NCBI GenBank assembly: GCA_905234625.1
Contig: CAJOIC010000002.1
Coordinates: 1-64,000 of the forward strand
Source: an uncultured Oscillospiraceae bacterium
GTDB taxonomy: Bacteria > Bacillota > Clostridia > Oscillospirales > Oscillospiraceae
Direction of reading: 5' to 3'
DNA: 64,000 nt
In this document: positions 39,809 through 48,548 of the stretch, in pieces
Position numbering within the stretch: the stretch's first letter is position 1
How the letters are laid out: each line of letters begins with the position of its first letter
The notes under the pieces: generated by a model
What the model was told of the DNA's origin: nothing
Seen by the model: only the letters and a program-made list of their open reading frames with translations
Databases searched by the model: none
Made by a program: the position numbers and the translations under genes

Positions 39809-40809
39809 GCTTTTCCCTCCAGCAGCGCGTCGTATAGGGCGCAGGCGGCGGCGGCCTCCACCACGGGCACCGCCCGGGGGACGATGCAGGGGTCATGGCG
39901 ACCCCTGACGGTGAGCCTTACGTTCTTGCCGGTCGTGAGATCGACGCTGTCCTGCTCTAGACCGATCGACGGCGTGGGCTTGAACGCAGCGCGGAAGACG
40001 ATGGGAGCGCCGGTGGTAATGCCGCCCAGGATGCCTCCGGCGTTGTTCGTTCGGACCCGGACGCGGCCGTTTTCATCATAATAATACGGGTCATTGTTCT
40101 CGCTGCCGCGCATTCCGGCGGCGGCAAAGCCCGCGCCGAACTCCACGCCCTTCACGGCGGGGATGCCGAAAACAGCCTGGGCGATGCGATTTTCCATGCC
40201 GCCGAACATGGGCTCGCCGAGCCCCGCCGGCATACCCTCGCAGACGCATTCGACGACGCCGCCCACGGAGTCGCCCGTGTCCTTGGCCCTCTGCATAGCT
40301 TCGGTCATCTTGACGCTGTCCGTTTCGCCTCCGATGGCGGCGATCCGCGCCCGGACGGTGATGCCCTCCTGTTCCAGAAGCTGCAGGGCGAGGCCTCCGG
40401 CGATGCACAGCGGCGCTGTGAGACGCCCGGAGAACTGACCGCCTCCGGCCACGTCCCGGGCGTTTCCGTACTTTACCCATGCGGGGTAGTCCGCGTGTCC
40501 CGGACGGGGCACCCGGCGCAGCTCGTCATAGTCGGCAGAGCGGGTGTTTGTGTTTTGGATGACGGCAGTCAGGGGAGCGCCGCAGGTGACGCCGTCCGCG
40601 AGACCTGAAAGGATCTCCGGGGTGTCCGCCTCCTTCCGTGTGGTGGAGAAGGGGCCGTTTCCCGGCGCCCGTCGGGCCAGGAACGCCGTCAGCTTCTCCA
40701 TATCAGGCGCAAAGCCGGCGGGCAGGCCCTCAACGGTGACGCCGATGGCGGGGGCGTGGGATTGGCCCCAAATGGTGAAGCGGTACAGGCTGCCGAATGA
40801 ATTACCCAT
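39799..40809 (-). CDS. aroC: Chorismate synthase
   Basis: GNSFGSLYRFTIWGQSHAPAIGVTVEGLPAG; RPGHADYPAWVKYG; GGQFSGRLTA. Confidence 0.97.
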   Translation of the reverse strand: MGNSFGSLYRFTIWGQSHAPAIGVTVEGLPAGFAPDMEKLTAFLARRAPGNGPFSTTRKEADTPEILSGLADGVTCGAPLTAVIQNTNTRSADYDELRRVPRPGHADYPAWVKYGNARDVAGGGQFSGRLTAPLCIAGGLALQLLEQEGITVRARIAAIGGETDSVKMTEAMQRAKDTGDSVGGVVECVCEGMPAGLGEPMFGGMENRIAQAVFGIPAVKGVEFGAGFAAAGMRGSENNDPYYYDENGRVRVRTNNAGGILGGITTGAPIVFRAAFKPTPSIGLEQDSVDLTTGKNVRLTVRGRHDPCIVPRAVPVVEAAAACALYDALLEGKAWS

Positions 40810-42032
40810 TACTTGTCCTCCAGGATGACGTTTCCGCCGAGACGCTTGTAGTCGTCCCAGAACGCGGGATAGGATTTGTTTACCGCCTCTGCGCCGTGCA
40901 GGATCACGGGAGCATCGCAGGCCAGCGCGGCTACGGCGGCGCTCATGGCGATACGGTGATCGTTGACGCTGGAGACCTCGCCTCCCGAAAGCCGGGAGAC
41001 GCCGGTGACGGTGAGCCCGTCCGGCAGCTCTTCGACCCTGCCGCCCAGGGCGGAGATCAGCGCTGCGGTGGAGGCGAGGCGGTCGCTCTCCTTGATGCGC
41101 AGGCGCTCGGCGTTCATGAAGCGGGTGACGCCGGGACTGACGGACGCCAGCACCGCCAGGACCGGCACAAGGTCCGGGATATCCCGACAGTCCACAGCGG
41201 CGCTGCCGGCGGCGATGCGAAGGGAGACGCGCTCCACGGCCTTGTCCCCCTGGGGAGAATCGGGATCAAGGCCGGTGATGCTCAGGGTACCGCCCAGGAT
41301 GCGGTCCGCGCAAATCCAGAAGGCGGCGTTGGACCAGTCGCCCTCCACACGGGTCTCCCCGGGGGAGACATACCGCTGTCCTGCCGGGAGGGTATAGACC
41401 CCGTCCGAGAGAGCGGCCTCCACGCTGAAGGCTCTCAGTGCCTTGACGGTCATGTCCAGGTAGGCCGTGGATTCTGCTGCGCCGGTGAGGCGGATGCGGC
41501 TCTCGGAGCCCAGGAGCGGCAGCGCGAAGAGCAGGCCGCTGATGAACTGGGAGGAGATGTTTGCCGCCATGGTATAGTCCCCGGCGGAAAGGGCGCCCGC
41601 CTTCACGCGGATGGTGTCCTCCGTGGGGCGGGACATCACGGCGCCGTGGCGCTCAAGCTCCTCCCAGAGGGGGGACAGGGGGCGCTCCGGCAGCCGTCCG
41701 TGCATGACAATGGTGGTATCGACGCCCAGCGCACAGACCACCGGCAGCAGAAAACGCAGTGTAGAGCCGGATTCGCCGCAGTCGATGACGGCGGCGGCAG
41801 GCCTTTCCCGGATGGGGTCCACGGTGAACATGCCGTCCCCATAGGATATGTCCGCACCCAGGGCCCGCATGCAGGCGGCGGTGGCCTCGATATCGGCGGA
41901 GAGAGTGGCGCAGCGGACGCGGGTCGTCCGGTCCGACAATGCCGCGCAGATCAGGAGCCGATGCGCTTGGCTCTTGGAGGCGATGGCCTCGATCTCTCCG
42001 GAAAGGGTCGAAGGATGGATCGTTGCTCTCAT
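40809..42032 (-). CDS. aroA: 3-phosphoshikimate 1-carboxyvinyltransferase (EPSP synthase)
   Basis: SKSQAHRLLICAAL; DCGESGSTLRFLLPV; LRIKESDRLAS; DHRIAMSAAV. Confidence 0.96.
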   Translation of the reverse strand: MRATIHPSTLSGEIEAIASKSQAHRLLICAALSDRTTRVRCATLSADIEATAACMRALGADISYGDGMFTVDPIRERPAAAVIDCGESGSTLRFLLPVVCALGVDTTIVMHGRLPERPLSPLWEELERHGAVMSRPTEDTIRVKAGALSAGDYTMAANISSQFISGLLFALPLLGSESRIRLTGAAESTAYLDMTVKALRAFSVEAALSDGVYTLPAGQRYVSPGETRVEGDWSNAAFWICADRILGGTLSITGLDPDSPQGDKAVERVSLRIAAGSAAVDCRDIPDLVPVLAVLASVSPGVTRFMNAERLRIKESDRLASTAALISALGGRVEELPDGLTVTGVSRLSGGEVSSVNDHRIAMSAAVAALACDAPVILHGAEAVNKSYPAFWDDYKRLGGNVILEDK

Positions 42033-43084
42033 AGGCCGCTCTCCATGAAGATCCGCAGCGCCGCTTCGTCCATGGGGCGGATGGAGCAATGGCCGATCCT
42101 CTCGGGGACGATGACGTTTACCGTGCCGCCGGAGCGCTTTTTGTCCGACAGCATGACGGGCAGGAGAGTGTCGATGGATAGCTCTGTGCGGGTGGGAAGC
42201 CCCAGCTTTTCCAGCAGAGCCTCCACGGCCCCCGGAAGGAAATCGCCGCAGATCCCGGCTTTAGCGGCGGCACGGCATACGGTGGCGGTGCCGATGGCGA
42301 CGGATTTTCCGTGGGAGAGAGAAAAATCGGAGCAGGCCTCTACCGCGTGGCCCAGGGTGTGCCCCAGGTTCAGAAGTCCCCGCTTTCCCGTGTCGAACTC
42401 GTCCGCAGCCACGATGTCCCGCTTGTGCTGGACGCAGCGGGCGATGACCGTCTCCGGGTCGAAGGCTTTCCCCGCGTGATACAGGGTGGAAAACAGGGCG
42501 GGATCGAAGAGGATGGCGGTCTTTGCCGCCTCCGCGCAGCCGTCTGCGAAAACAACCTCCGGCAGGGTCGCCAGGGAGTCCGTGTCACACAGGACACAGC
42601 GGGGCTGCCAGAAGGCGCCCATGAGGTTCTTCCCGGCGGGCAGGTCCACGGCGGTCTTGCCGCCCACGGAGGAATCCACCGCCGCAAGAAGCGTGGTGGG
42701 GCATTGGATATAGGCGATGCCCCGCATATACACCGCCGCGGCAAAGCCTGTCAGATCTCCCACCATGCCGCCCCCCAGGGCCGCGAGGGCGTCGGAGCGG
42801 GTCATGTGCTTCTCGGTGAGGAAATTCAGGAGGGCCACGAGACTGCCGGTATTTTTCGAGGCCTCTCCGTGGGGGACTACATAGGTCTCCACGTCAAAGC
42901 CCGCGTCCGACAGGGCCCTGACGGCTGTCTGACCGTGGAGGGGGAAGACGGTGTCGTCCGAGACGACGGTCACGGTCTTGGCCTTGGGCACCAACGTCCT
43001 CATTCGCTCGCCCAAAAGGGAGAGAGCGCCGCTTCCGATCTCCACCCGGTAGGGGGTGGAGGCGGACACTTCGATGACCTTCAT
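42029..43084 (-). CDS. aroB: 3-dehydroquinate synthase
   Basis: GEASKNTGSLVALLNFL; ALGGGMVGDLTGFAAAVYMRGI; LGHTLGHAVE. Confidence 0.96.
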   Translation of the reverse strand: MKVIEVSASTPYRVEIGSGALSLLGERMRTLVPKAKTVTVVSDDTVFPLHGQTAVRALSDAGFDVETYVVPHGEASKNTGSLVALLNFLTEKHMTRSDALAALGGGMVGDLTGFAAAVYMRGIAYIQCPTTLLAAVDSSVGGKTAVDLPAGKNLMGAFWQPRCVLCDTDSLATLPEVVFADGCAEAAKTAILFDPALFSTLYHAGKAFDPETVIARCVQHKRDIVAADEFDTGKRGLLNLGHTLGHAVEACSDFSLSHGKSVAIGTATVCRAAAKAGICGDFLPGAVEALLEKLGLPTRTELSIDTLLPVMLSDKKRSGGTVNVIVPERIGHCSIRPMDEAALRIFMESGL

Positions 43085-43914
43085 CCGTCGATCTCCTCCT
43101 TTCTGAGCTTGCCCTCCTGCAGGAGCTCCCGGAGGGCGGGGCGGTCGTCGTCCGCGATGGCGTCGCGGTATTTCGTGAGGTTTTCTATGATGATATCCAT
43201 TTCGCCGAGCATGTTCTCCCGGTTCTGGAGTATGAGCTCCGCCCACATGTCGGCGTTCAGCCAGGCGACCCGGGTCATGTCCCGGTAGCTCCCGGCTGAG
43301 AAGCCCTTGTGTCATCCGGCGGTGGGGCTTTTGATGTAGGCGTTTGACACCACGTGGGCCAGCTGAGAGGTGAAGGCGATCATCTCGTCGTGAGCCTCTG
43401 CGGTTGTGACGCTGAAGCGTCCGAAGCCGCAAGGCTTCAAGAGGCGCTTAATGCGGGCCAAAAGCTCGATATCGTCGTACACCGGCGGCACGATGACCAT
43501 GGGGGCCCGGTCGAAGAGCGTGGCCTTGGCGTATTTGAGGCCGGAAAACTGAGTGCCTGCCATGGGATGCCCGCCCACGAAAGTGAAGCCGTGCTCCTTC
43601 GCCATGGCAAAGCCGATGTCACAGATCTCCTTTTTCGTGCCGCCGCAGTCCATGACGATGCCGGTCTTGGAGAAATCGTCCGCGTGCGCTCGGAGATAGT
43701 CGATGCAGGTCTCGGGATAGGACGCCAGCAGGACGAGCTCGCAGTCCCTGAGTTTGACCGGGGTGAGGATCCCGTCGATATATCCGGCGAGAAGGGCGAA
43801 ATCCGCCGTTGCTTCGGTTCTGGCGCAGCCCAGAACGGTGACGGACTCGTCCCGGTGGAAGGCCATGGCCAGGGAGCCTCCGATGAGGCCGAGGCCGACG
43901 ATGCCGACGGTCAT
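43081..43914 (-). pseudogene. tyrA: Prephenate dehydrogenase TyrA interrupted by an in-frame TGA
   Basis: MTVGIVGLGLIGGSLAMAFHRD...HPMAGTQFSGL...SPTAG-[TGA 43314-43312]-HKGFSAGSYRDMTRVAWLNADMWAELILQNRE; same frame on both sides of the stop. Confidence 0.85.
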
Positions 43915-44915
43915 GACTGCACCGCCTCCCGGACCCTCCGCACCCGCTCCATGAGCTGGGCGAACTGGGGCGGCGTCAGGGACTGAGCACCGTCGCACTG
44001 GGCGTGGAGCGGGTCGTTGTGGACCTCGATCATGAGACCGTCCGCGCCGCAGGCCGCCGCCGCCAGGGCCATGGAGGGTACGAGGTCGGCCCGGCCGGTG
44101 GCATGGCTGGGATCGACGATGACGGGCAGATGGGTCAGCTGCTTCAGCACCGGCACGGCGGAGAGGTCCAGGGTGTTCTTCGTATAGGTCTCAAAGGTGC
44201 GGATGCCCCGCTCGCAGAGGATGACGTTGGCGTTGCCTCCCGCCAGCAGGTATTCCGCGCTCATGAGGAGGTCGTTGATGGACCCGGCGAGGCCCCGGCG
44301 CAGGAGGATGGGCTTGTCCGTGTGTCCCAGGGCCCGGAGCATTTCATAGTTCTGCATGTTCCGGGAGCCCACCTGGACCACGTCCACCTCCGCCAGAAGG
44401 TCGAAATCCTTCATGTCCGCCAGCTCCACCACGATGGGAAGACCGGTGGCCTTTTTCGCCTCCAACAGATACTCCAGTCCCTCCGCGTGGATCACCTGGA
44501 GATCGTAAGGGGAGGTGCGGGGGCGGAAGGCGCTGCCCCGCAGGAGGGAGGCGCCGGCGTCCTTCACGGCCGCAGCCACGGCTGTGATCTGCTCCCGGCT
44601 CTCTACGGCGCGGGGACCGGCGATGACGGCGAAGCTCCCGCCGCCCACGGAGGCGCCGCCCACGGTGACGACGGTGTCCAGGGGGTGGAATTTCCGGTTC
44701 ACCTTTTTGAAGGGCTCGCTGACCCGCTTGACGGACTCCACGATGGCGAGGCTCTCCAGAAGCTCCACGTCGATATGGCCGGTATCGCCCACGAGGCCGA
44801 GGATGGTGTACTCCTTGCCCTCGGAGACGTGGACCTGGAGCCCCTGGCCCTCCAGCCAGGATATGAGGTGGTCGCGCTGTTCCTTGGTAGCGCTGCTTTT
44901 CAGAACTGTGATCAT
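43911..44915 (-). CDS. aroF: 3-deoxy-7-phosphoheptulonate (DAHP) synthase, with N-terminal ferredoxin-like regulatory domain
   Basis: SPYDLQVIHAEGL, VGSRNMQNYEMLRALG, VDPSHATGRADLV, EVHNDPLHAQCDGAQSL; see finding on GPRAVES. Confidence 0.92.
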   Translation of the reverse strand: MITVLKSSATKEQRDHLISWLEGQGLQVHVSEGKEYTILGLVGDTGHIDVELLESLAIVESVKRVSEPFKKVNRKFHPLDTVVTVGGASVGGGSFAVIAGPRAVESREQITAVAAAVKDAGASLLRGSAFRPRTSPYDLQVIHAEGLEYLLEAKKATGLPIVVELADMKDFDLLAEVDVVQVGSRNMQNYEMLRALGHTDKPILLRRGLAGSINDLLMSAEYLLAGGNANVILCERGIRTFETYTKNTLDLSAVPVLKQLTHLPVIVDPSHATGRADLVPSMALAAAACGADGLMIEVHNDPLHAQCDGAQSLTPPQFAQLMERVRRVREAVQS

Positions 44916-44935
44916 GGTGCGGTTCTCCTTGCTCG

Positions 44936-44970
44936 AAAAAAAGCCGTGCAGCGCGGATCGTGCTGCACGG
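44936..44970 (-). terminator. Attenuator terminator in the aro operon leader
   Basis: Minus strand CCGTGCAGC-ACGATCCGC-GCTGCACGG-C-TTTTTTT between leader peptide and DAHP synthase start. Confidence 0.85.
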
Positions 44971-45015
44971 CGGATTGGGTACATGTGAGGGGCTTTGCGG
45001 CAACACAGATCGCTA

Positions 45016-45075
45016 TTACTTCGTTGTAAAGTAATAGGAATAGGTATAGGCGCTGCCGAAAGTCATGAAACGCAT
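45016..45075 (-). CDS. Tyr/Phe-rich leader peptide of the aro operon (19 aa)
   Basis: ATG..TAA encoding MRFMTFGSAYTYSYYFTTK; preceded by AAAGAGGT; followed by terminator and DAHP synthase. Confidence 0.8.
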   Translation of the reverse strand: MRFMTFGSAYTYSYYFTTK

Positions 45076-45104
45076 GTGTGGATACCTCTTTAAATGATGA
45101 AAGT

Positions 45105-45133
45105 ATTATATGCCAACCGAAGAAAAATGTCAA
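45105..45133 (-). promoter_or_regulatory. Perfect consensus promoter of the aro operon
   Basis: Minus strand TTGACA-N17-TATAAT. Confidence 0.9.
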
Positions 45134-45138
45134 CGGTT

Positions 45139-46752
45139 TTATTCCGATTCCAGGCGGTCGTTGTAGTTGCCCCAGAAATAATCCGCCAGGAAGCTGCCGA
45201 AGGACGACTTGGGAACGTATACCTTGAGACGGCCGGGGGTGTTGTCGAACAGGCCTGTGCCGGGAATGAGGATGTTCGCGCCGGCGTCGTTGTCGATGTG
45301 GATCTCTGTGAGCCTCGGCGCACCGTCAAAGGCGCTCTGCATGATCCGGCTGATGTTCGACTGGATGCGGATGACGCGCAGCTCGTCGCAGCCGTCAAAG
45401 GCGTTCTGCCCGATGGCCACAACCTTCTGACCGTCGATGAGCCAGGGGATCTCCAGCTCGGATAGGGCCTTGCCGTCGTCGTTGACGCCGGTGATCATGA
45501 GACCCTCGTTGAAGGCTTCATAGGTGAAGTACTGGGCGTCCCTGCTGGAGCCGACGGCCTCCGGTGTGGGAACGGGGGTGGGCTCCGGATCTGCTTCGGT
45601 CTCGGCGGCAGCGGCGTCGGACCCGTCGTTGGCGTCGGGCATCACACCGGGGACCATGCCGGGCGGCGGCAGCATACCGACATTGGCGCTGTTGCGTCCC
45701 TGGGGGAGGGGCATGGCGCCGGGGGCCATGCCGGGGGCCAGAGGCTCGCCGCTGACACCGGCGTTCTCCGCCACGGGCGGCGCGGGGATCTCGATGTTCA
45801 CGAGGGAGCCGTCGCCTATGAAGTCCTGCAGATCCTGGATGAGCCGGGCGGTGTGCTCGATGACGCCCCGGTCGGTGACGTGGTAGTTGGTGTCGTAAAA
45901 ATAGCCCGGAGCCATGATGTAGTCCGTGATATCGGAGATGATCTGGCAGTGGAAATTCTCCCGGATGAAGGTGGCGTAGGCCAGGATCCCGTCCAGATCC
46001 TGCTGGACGGCCAGGGCGTTCATGGGCGGCCAGGAGAAGAACACCTGCGCTCCCTGGCGCTCGCAGTAGTCGATGTAGTCGTTCACATAGTCGATGTAGT
46101 CCTGATCCACGATGTCCGGCGTCAGGTCCACCAGGACCTCCGTGTCATACCACTCGTCCATGATGGGCTGGGTCCGGGTGAAGATGATGTCGCCGTACTC
46201 GTCGAAGGAGTCGTGATCGTAGACGCCGTCGGGATTGGGCTTTCCGTAGAGATAAAACTGGAATTTCTTCTGTGCGTAGGTCCAGAAGCTGCCCAGCATC
46301 TCGCCCCAGTCATGGGGGCGGATCTTGAAGAGCATGGTGAAGTCGCTGTCGCAGCAGTTCCACATGCCCTCGCCGTTGAAGTACATGGACATGGTCTGGT
46401 GATCGGTCTCCGGCGCCAGGACGACGATGTCGCCCTCGTGGATATGGCCGCGGGTGAGGTCCATCATGATGGCGGTGCCGAGAGGACCGTACAGGCCGAA
46501 ATTCACGGCGGGGATGCCGAGATTCTGCTCTATCATGGGAGATTTGATGCCGAAGGCGACGCTGCTGCCGCCGATGATGACGATCTTGTTCTCGTCGTCA
46601 AAGCTGCGCAGACGGGCGTATTTGTCCGCCAGCTCACCCAGGTAGAGGTGGTCGAACTGGGAAGGGAGGATGAGCACCGAAGCGAATACGATGGTCATGC
46701 CCAGAAGCAGCGCGAGGCAGACGGCGACGATGGCTTTGAAGGTTTTGTTCAT
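45139..46752 (-). CDS. Membrane-anchored SGNH-like protein with Pro/Ala-rich linker and C-terminal leucine-rich (BspA-like) repeats
   Basis: IIGGSSVAFGIKS, FYDTNYHVTDRG (D..YH), C-terminal FDGCDELRVIRIQSNISRIMQSAFDGAPRLTEIHI. Confidence 0.78.
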   Translation of the reverse strand: MNKTFKAIVAVCLALLLGMTIVFASVLILPSQFDHLYLGELADKYARLRSFDDENKIVIIGGSSVAFGIKSPMIEQNLGIPAVNFGLYGPLGTAIMMDLTRGHIHEGDIVVLAPETDHQTMSMYFNGEGMWNCCDSDFTMLFKIRPHDWGEMLGSFWTYAQKKFQFYLYGKPNPDGVYDHDSFDEYGDIIFTRTQPIMDEWYDTEVLVDLTPDIVDQDYIDYVNDYIDYCERQGAQVFFSWPPMNALAVQQDLDGILAYATFIRENFHCQIISDITDYIMAPGYFYDTNYHVTDRGVIEHTARLIQDLQDFIGDGSLVNIEIPAPPVAENAGVSGEPLAPGMAPGAMPLPQGRNSANVGMLPPPGMVPGVMPDANDGSDAAAAETEADPEPTPVPTPEAVGSSRDAQYFTYEAFNEGLMITGVNDDGKALSELEIPWLIDGQKVVAIGQNAFDGCDELRVIRIQSNISRIMQSAFDGAPRLTEIHIDNDAGANILIPGTGLFDNTPGRLKVYVPKSSFGSFLADYFWGNYNDRLESE

Positions 46753-46764
46753 GACCGCGCCTCC

Positions 46765-48279
46765 TCAGAATTGGAAATAGATGAAAGCCGCGGCACCGTC
46801 GCCGGCCATGAGCATGAACCAGGAGACGATGATCGCTATGAGCAGGAAGCCCGCGGTCTCGGTTTTGAGGAGCGTGCCGCCGCCGGGAAGGCTGCGCATG
46901 GGCCAGCCCTGGACCAGCAGCCGGTCTACGAAGCTCATGGAGACGATGCTGAAGAACACCGTGATGAGGCCGGTCTCGTCGATCTGGAGGATGTCCAAAA
47001 GATCGATGAAGCGCCAGTTGGTGAAGAGATTATTCAGCAGTATGCCAAGATCGGCCACGGAATTTGCCCGGAAGAAGATAAGGGCGAAGACCCCGAGCCA
47101 GAACACGATGAAGATCTGCCAGGCGTGCCAGAGCTTCGACTCCCTGTCGATGCGGAGCTTGGCGCAGAGATCCTCCCGGCTCTTTTCCGTGAGCTTTCCG
47201 ATGATCTGATACACGCCGTGGATGCAGCCCCAGAGGACGAAGGTCCAGGCCGCTCCGTGCCATAGGCCGGAGAGGAAGAAGGTCACGAACAGCGCCACGA
47301 ACTGGGGCAGCATGACCCCGATGCGGCGGTTGTTGTATTTCTTGCCCAGCTTCCTGGCCCAGCGGGAGAGCTTCTTGTTGGTGGCCAGGGGGTAGAACAC
47401 GTAATCCTGGAACCAGCTGGTCAGGCTGATATGCCAGCGGGTCCAGAACTCGGAGATGCTCCGGGACATGTAGGGCAGGTTGAAGTTCTGCATAAGGCGG
47501 ATGCCCATGATCCGTGCGCAGCCCACGGCGATGTCCGTGTAGCCGGAGAAGTCGCAGTACACCTGGAAGGTGAACATGACGGTGGCGAGGATGATGGCGG
47601 GGGCTGTGGCGTGCTCGGGATTCGAATAGACGGCCACCACGTATGTAGCCAGCTGGTCTGCGATGACGACCTTCTTAAAGAAGCCCGCCAGGACGATCTT
47701 GAGGCCCTCCCGGAGATCGTCGGCGCTGAACCGGTGCTCCGCCTTCAGCTGGGGCAGGAGGTTCTGGGGCCGCTCGATGGGTCCGGCCACCAGCTGGGGG
47801 AAGAAGGAGACGAACAGGGCATAGTACCCGAAATGCCGCTCCGGCTCGATGGTCCCGCGATACACGTCGATGACATAGGACAGGGTCTGGAACGTGTAGA
47901 AGGAGATGCCAACGGGCAGGATGAGGTCCAGCAGGTGATCCTCCACCGGCAGCCGGAACAGGCGCAGAAGGCCCGTTACGCTGGAGGAGAGGAAGTTGAA
48001 GTACTTGTAGAAGAACAGGACCCCGAGGCAGGCAACGACGGTCACGATCATATACGCCTTGCGGGCGTTCTTGCTATCGGTCCCCGCCATGAGCCGTCCC
48101 GAGGCATAGGATACCGCAGTTGTGAAGGCGATGAGGAACACCAGGTTCGGGTTCCAGCTCATATAGAAATAGTAGCTGGCCGCCAGGAGCATGATCCAGC
48201 GGTACTTCGTGGGGATCACGAAGTGCAGGATCGCCACGATGGGGAAGAAAATGAGATACTGCAGGGAGTTGAATGTCAT
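46765..48279 (-). CDS. MBOAT family O-acyltransferase (DltB/AlgI type)
   Basis: Multi-TM; YCDFSGYTDIAVGCARIMGIRLMQNFNLPYMSRSISEFWTRWHISLTSWFQDYVFYPL; FLSGLWHGAAWTFVLWG. Confidence 0.95.
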   Translation of the reverse strand: MTFNSLQYLIFFPIVAILHFVIPTKYRWIMLLAASYYFYMSWNPNLVFLIAFTTAVSYASGRLMAGTDSKNARKAYMIVTVVACLGVLFFYKYFNFLSSSVTGLLRLFRLPVEDHLLDLILPVGISFYTFQTLSYVIDVYRGTIEPERHFGYYALFVSFFPQLVAGPIERPQNLLPQLKAEHRFSADDLREGLKIVLAGFFKKVVIADQLATYVVAVYSNPEHATAPAIILATVMFTFQVYCDFSGYTDIAVGCARIMGIRLMQNFNLPYMSRSISEFWTRWHISLTSWFQDYVFYPLATNKKLSRWARKLGKKYNNRRIGVMLPQFVALFVTFFLSGLWHGAAWTFVLWGCIHGVYQIIGKLTEKSREDLCAKLRIDRESKLWHAWQIFIVFWLGVFALIFFRANSVADLGILLNNLFTNWRFIDLLDILQIDETGLITVFFSIVSMSFVDRLLVQGWPMRSLPGGGTLLKTETAGFLLIAIIVSWFMLMAGDGAAAFIYFQF

Positions 48280-48512
48280 TTCCGTCTTCCTCCGAAGCTG
48301 AATATGAGGCCGAACACCGCGGAGAGAAGGCAGAACAGGAGCACGTCCTGGGAGGGGATGTTCAGGAAAAACAGGATGGGCAGCGCCGCCGCCAGCCAGA
48401 CGAGGAGCAGAGCGCCGACCGTCCTGCGCAGGGGACGGATGAGATAACCGAGGCCCTGGAGCACGCCGGACACGCCGGACAGGATCAGGGTCGTCACGAG
48501 TTCTTTAGACAT
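48276..48512 (-). CDS. Small membrane protein (78 aa)
   Basis: Stop overlaps MBOAT start; two to three hydrophobic segments. Confidence 0.65.
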   Translation of the reverse strand: MSKELVTTLILSGVSGVLQGLGYLIRPLRRTVGALLLVWLAAALPILFFLNIPSQDVLLFCLLSAVFGLIFSFGGRRK

Positions 48513-48548
48513 AGGGGACCTCCAGGGGATTCGAGGGTATTGCGGGGA

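Noticed and set aside
43270-43320. tyrA TGA as a selenocysteine codon
   Set aside because: No convincing bacterial SECIS hairpin downstream (only a weak CCGG/CCGG pairing), and TyrA is not a known selenoprotein; nonsense mutation or sequence error preferred
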